Below, in pieces: positions 61,467 through 64,000 of a stretch of 64,000 nt of DNA. This DNA is from Spirogloea muscicola (lineage: Eukaryota > Streptophyta > Zygnematophyceae > Spirogloeales > Spirogloeaceae), in assembly GCA_009602725.1 (NCBI GenBank), contig WELB01000045.1, forward strand, positions 707,985 to 771,984, written 5' to 3'. Position 1 is the stretch's first letter. Each line of letters begins with the position of its first letter. A program made the position numbers and the translations under genes. The notes beneath the pieces are model-generated. The model did no database searches. It was not told where the DNA came from and worked only from the letters and a program-made list of their open reading frames with translations.

Positions 61467-63928
<2,462 letters not shown>

Positions 63929-64000
63929 GTATGTGCTTGTACTTGTCACATTATTGACATCTGGATGTCAATTAATTTGTGTGTCTTCTTGATGTGATAC

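Overview
This window is nuclear DNA of a photosynthetic eukaryote, most likely a green alga on the streptophyte side. The evidence is a plastid co-chaperonin with two GroES domains, a nuclear PsbY polyprotein gene, a plant-type AMT2 ammonium transporter, a PASTICCINO2-like acyl-CoA dehydratase, an OBERON/VEL-like PHD protein, and a mitochondrial insert carrying nad9 next to atp1. The lineage is an inference; an early-diverging streptophyte alga such as Mesostigma would fit. Genes are split into many short exons with mostly GT-AG and a few GC-AG introns. First exons and promoters are very GC-rich, introns less so. Two assembly gaps (25173-25767 and 46628-46842) and two single Ns (6980, 10058) are present.

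Layout. 68-4029 (+) OBERON/VEL-like PHD/coiled-coil protein. 5091-6601 (-) Rab7. 6640-9842 nested non-LTR retrotransposon (LINE) fragments. 10148-11925 (+) short-chain dehydrogenase. 12300-15077 (-) cytosolic GAPDH. 15495-17890 LINE ends, a (CT)n tract and a nad9-atp1 mitochondrial insert. 18650-19788 (-) VPS28. 20846-23826 (+) endonuclease III. 24507-25172 (-) psbY, divergent from cpn20 (25768-27153, +) across a gap. 28250-28823 (-) unrecognised gene. 29230-35218 an apparently intact single-ORF LINE with restriction-like endonuclease, abutting other LINE pieces. 35430-37683 (+) 3-hydroxyacyl-CoA dehydratase. 38066-39300 (-) tRNA-binding-domain protein. 40106-40850 (+) beta-propeller-like fragment. 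42002-44595 and 46843-49426 (+) tandem AMT2 genes. 51343-53386 (+) RmlD/MAT2B-like reductase. 53738-54071 a TA-flanked MITE. 55483-60139 (-) LRR plus alpha/beta-hydrolase exons that may form one gene. 61853 to beyond the window edge (+) phytepsin-like aspartic protease.

The genes are mostly unrelated housekeeping genes: vesicle traffic (Rab7, VPS28), plastid biogenesis (PsbY, Cpn20), nitrogen uptake (AMT2), DNA repair (NTH1), glycolysis (GAPDH) and very-long-chain fatty acid elongation (HACD).

The most unusual content is the LINE population. At least six families share a restriction-like-endonuclease architecture, a conserved C-terminal tail ending near T-R-G-Y, and a 3' UTR hairpin of the GGGCTGG...CCAGCCC kind. 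Two insertions of only 48 and 62 bp, each with a clean target-site duplication, consist of nothing but such 3' ends. The second notable structure is a roughly 4.7 kb tandem duplication of AMT2 whose breakpoint lies in the first exon of the neighbouring reductase gene, with a small promoter inversion between the two copies.
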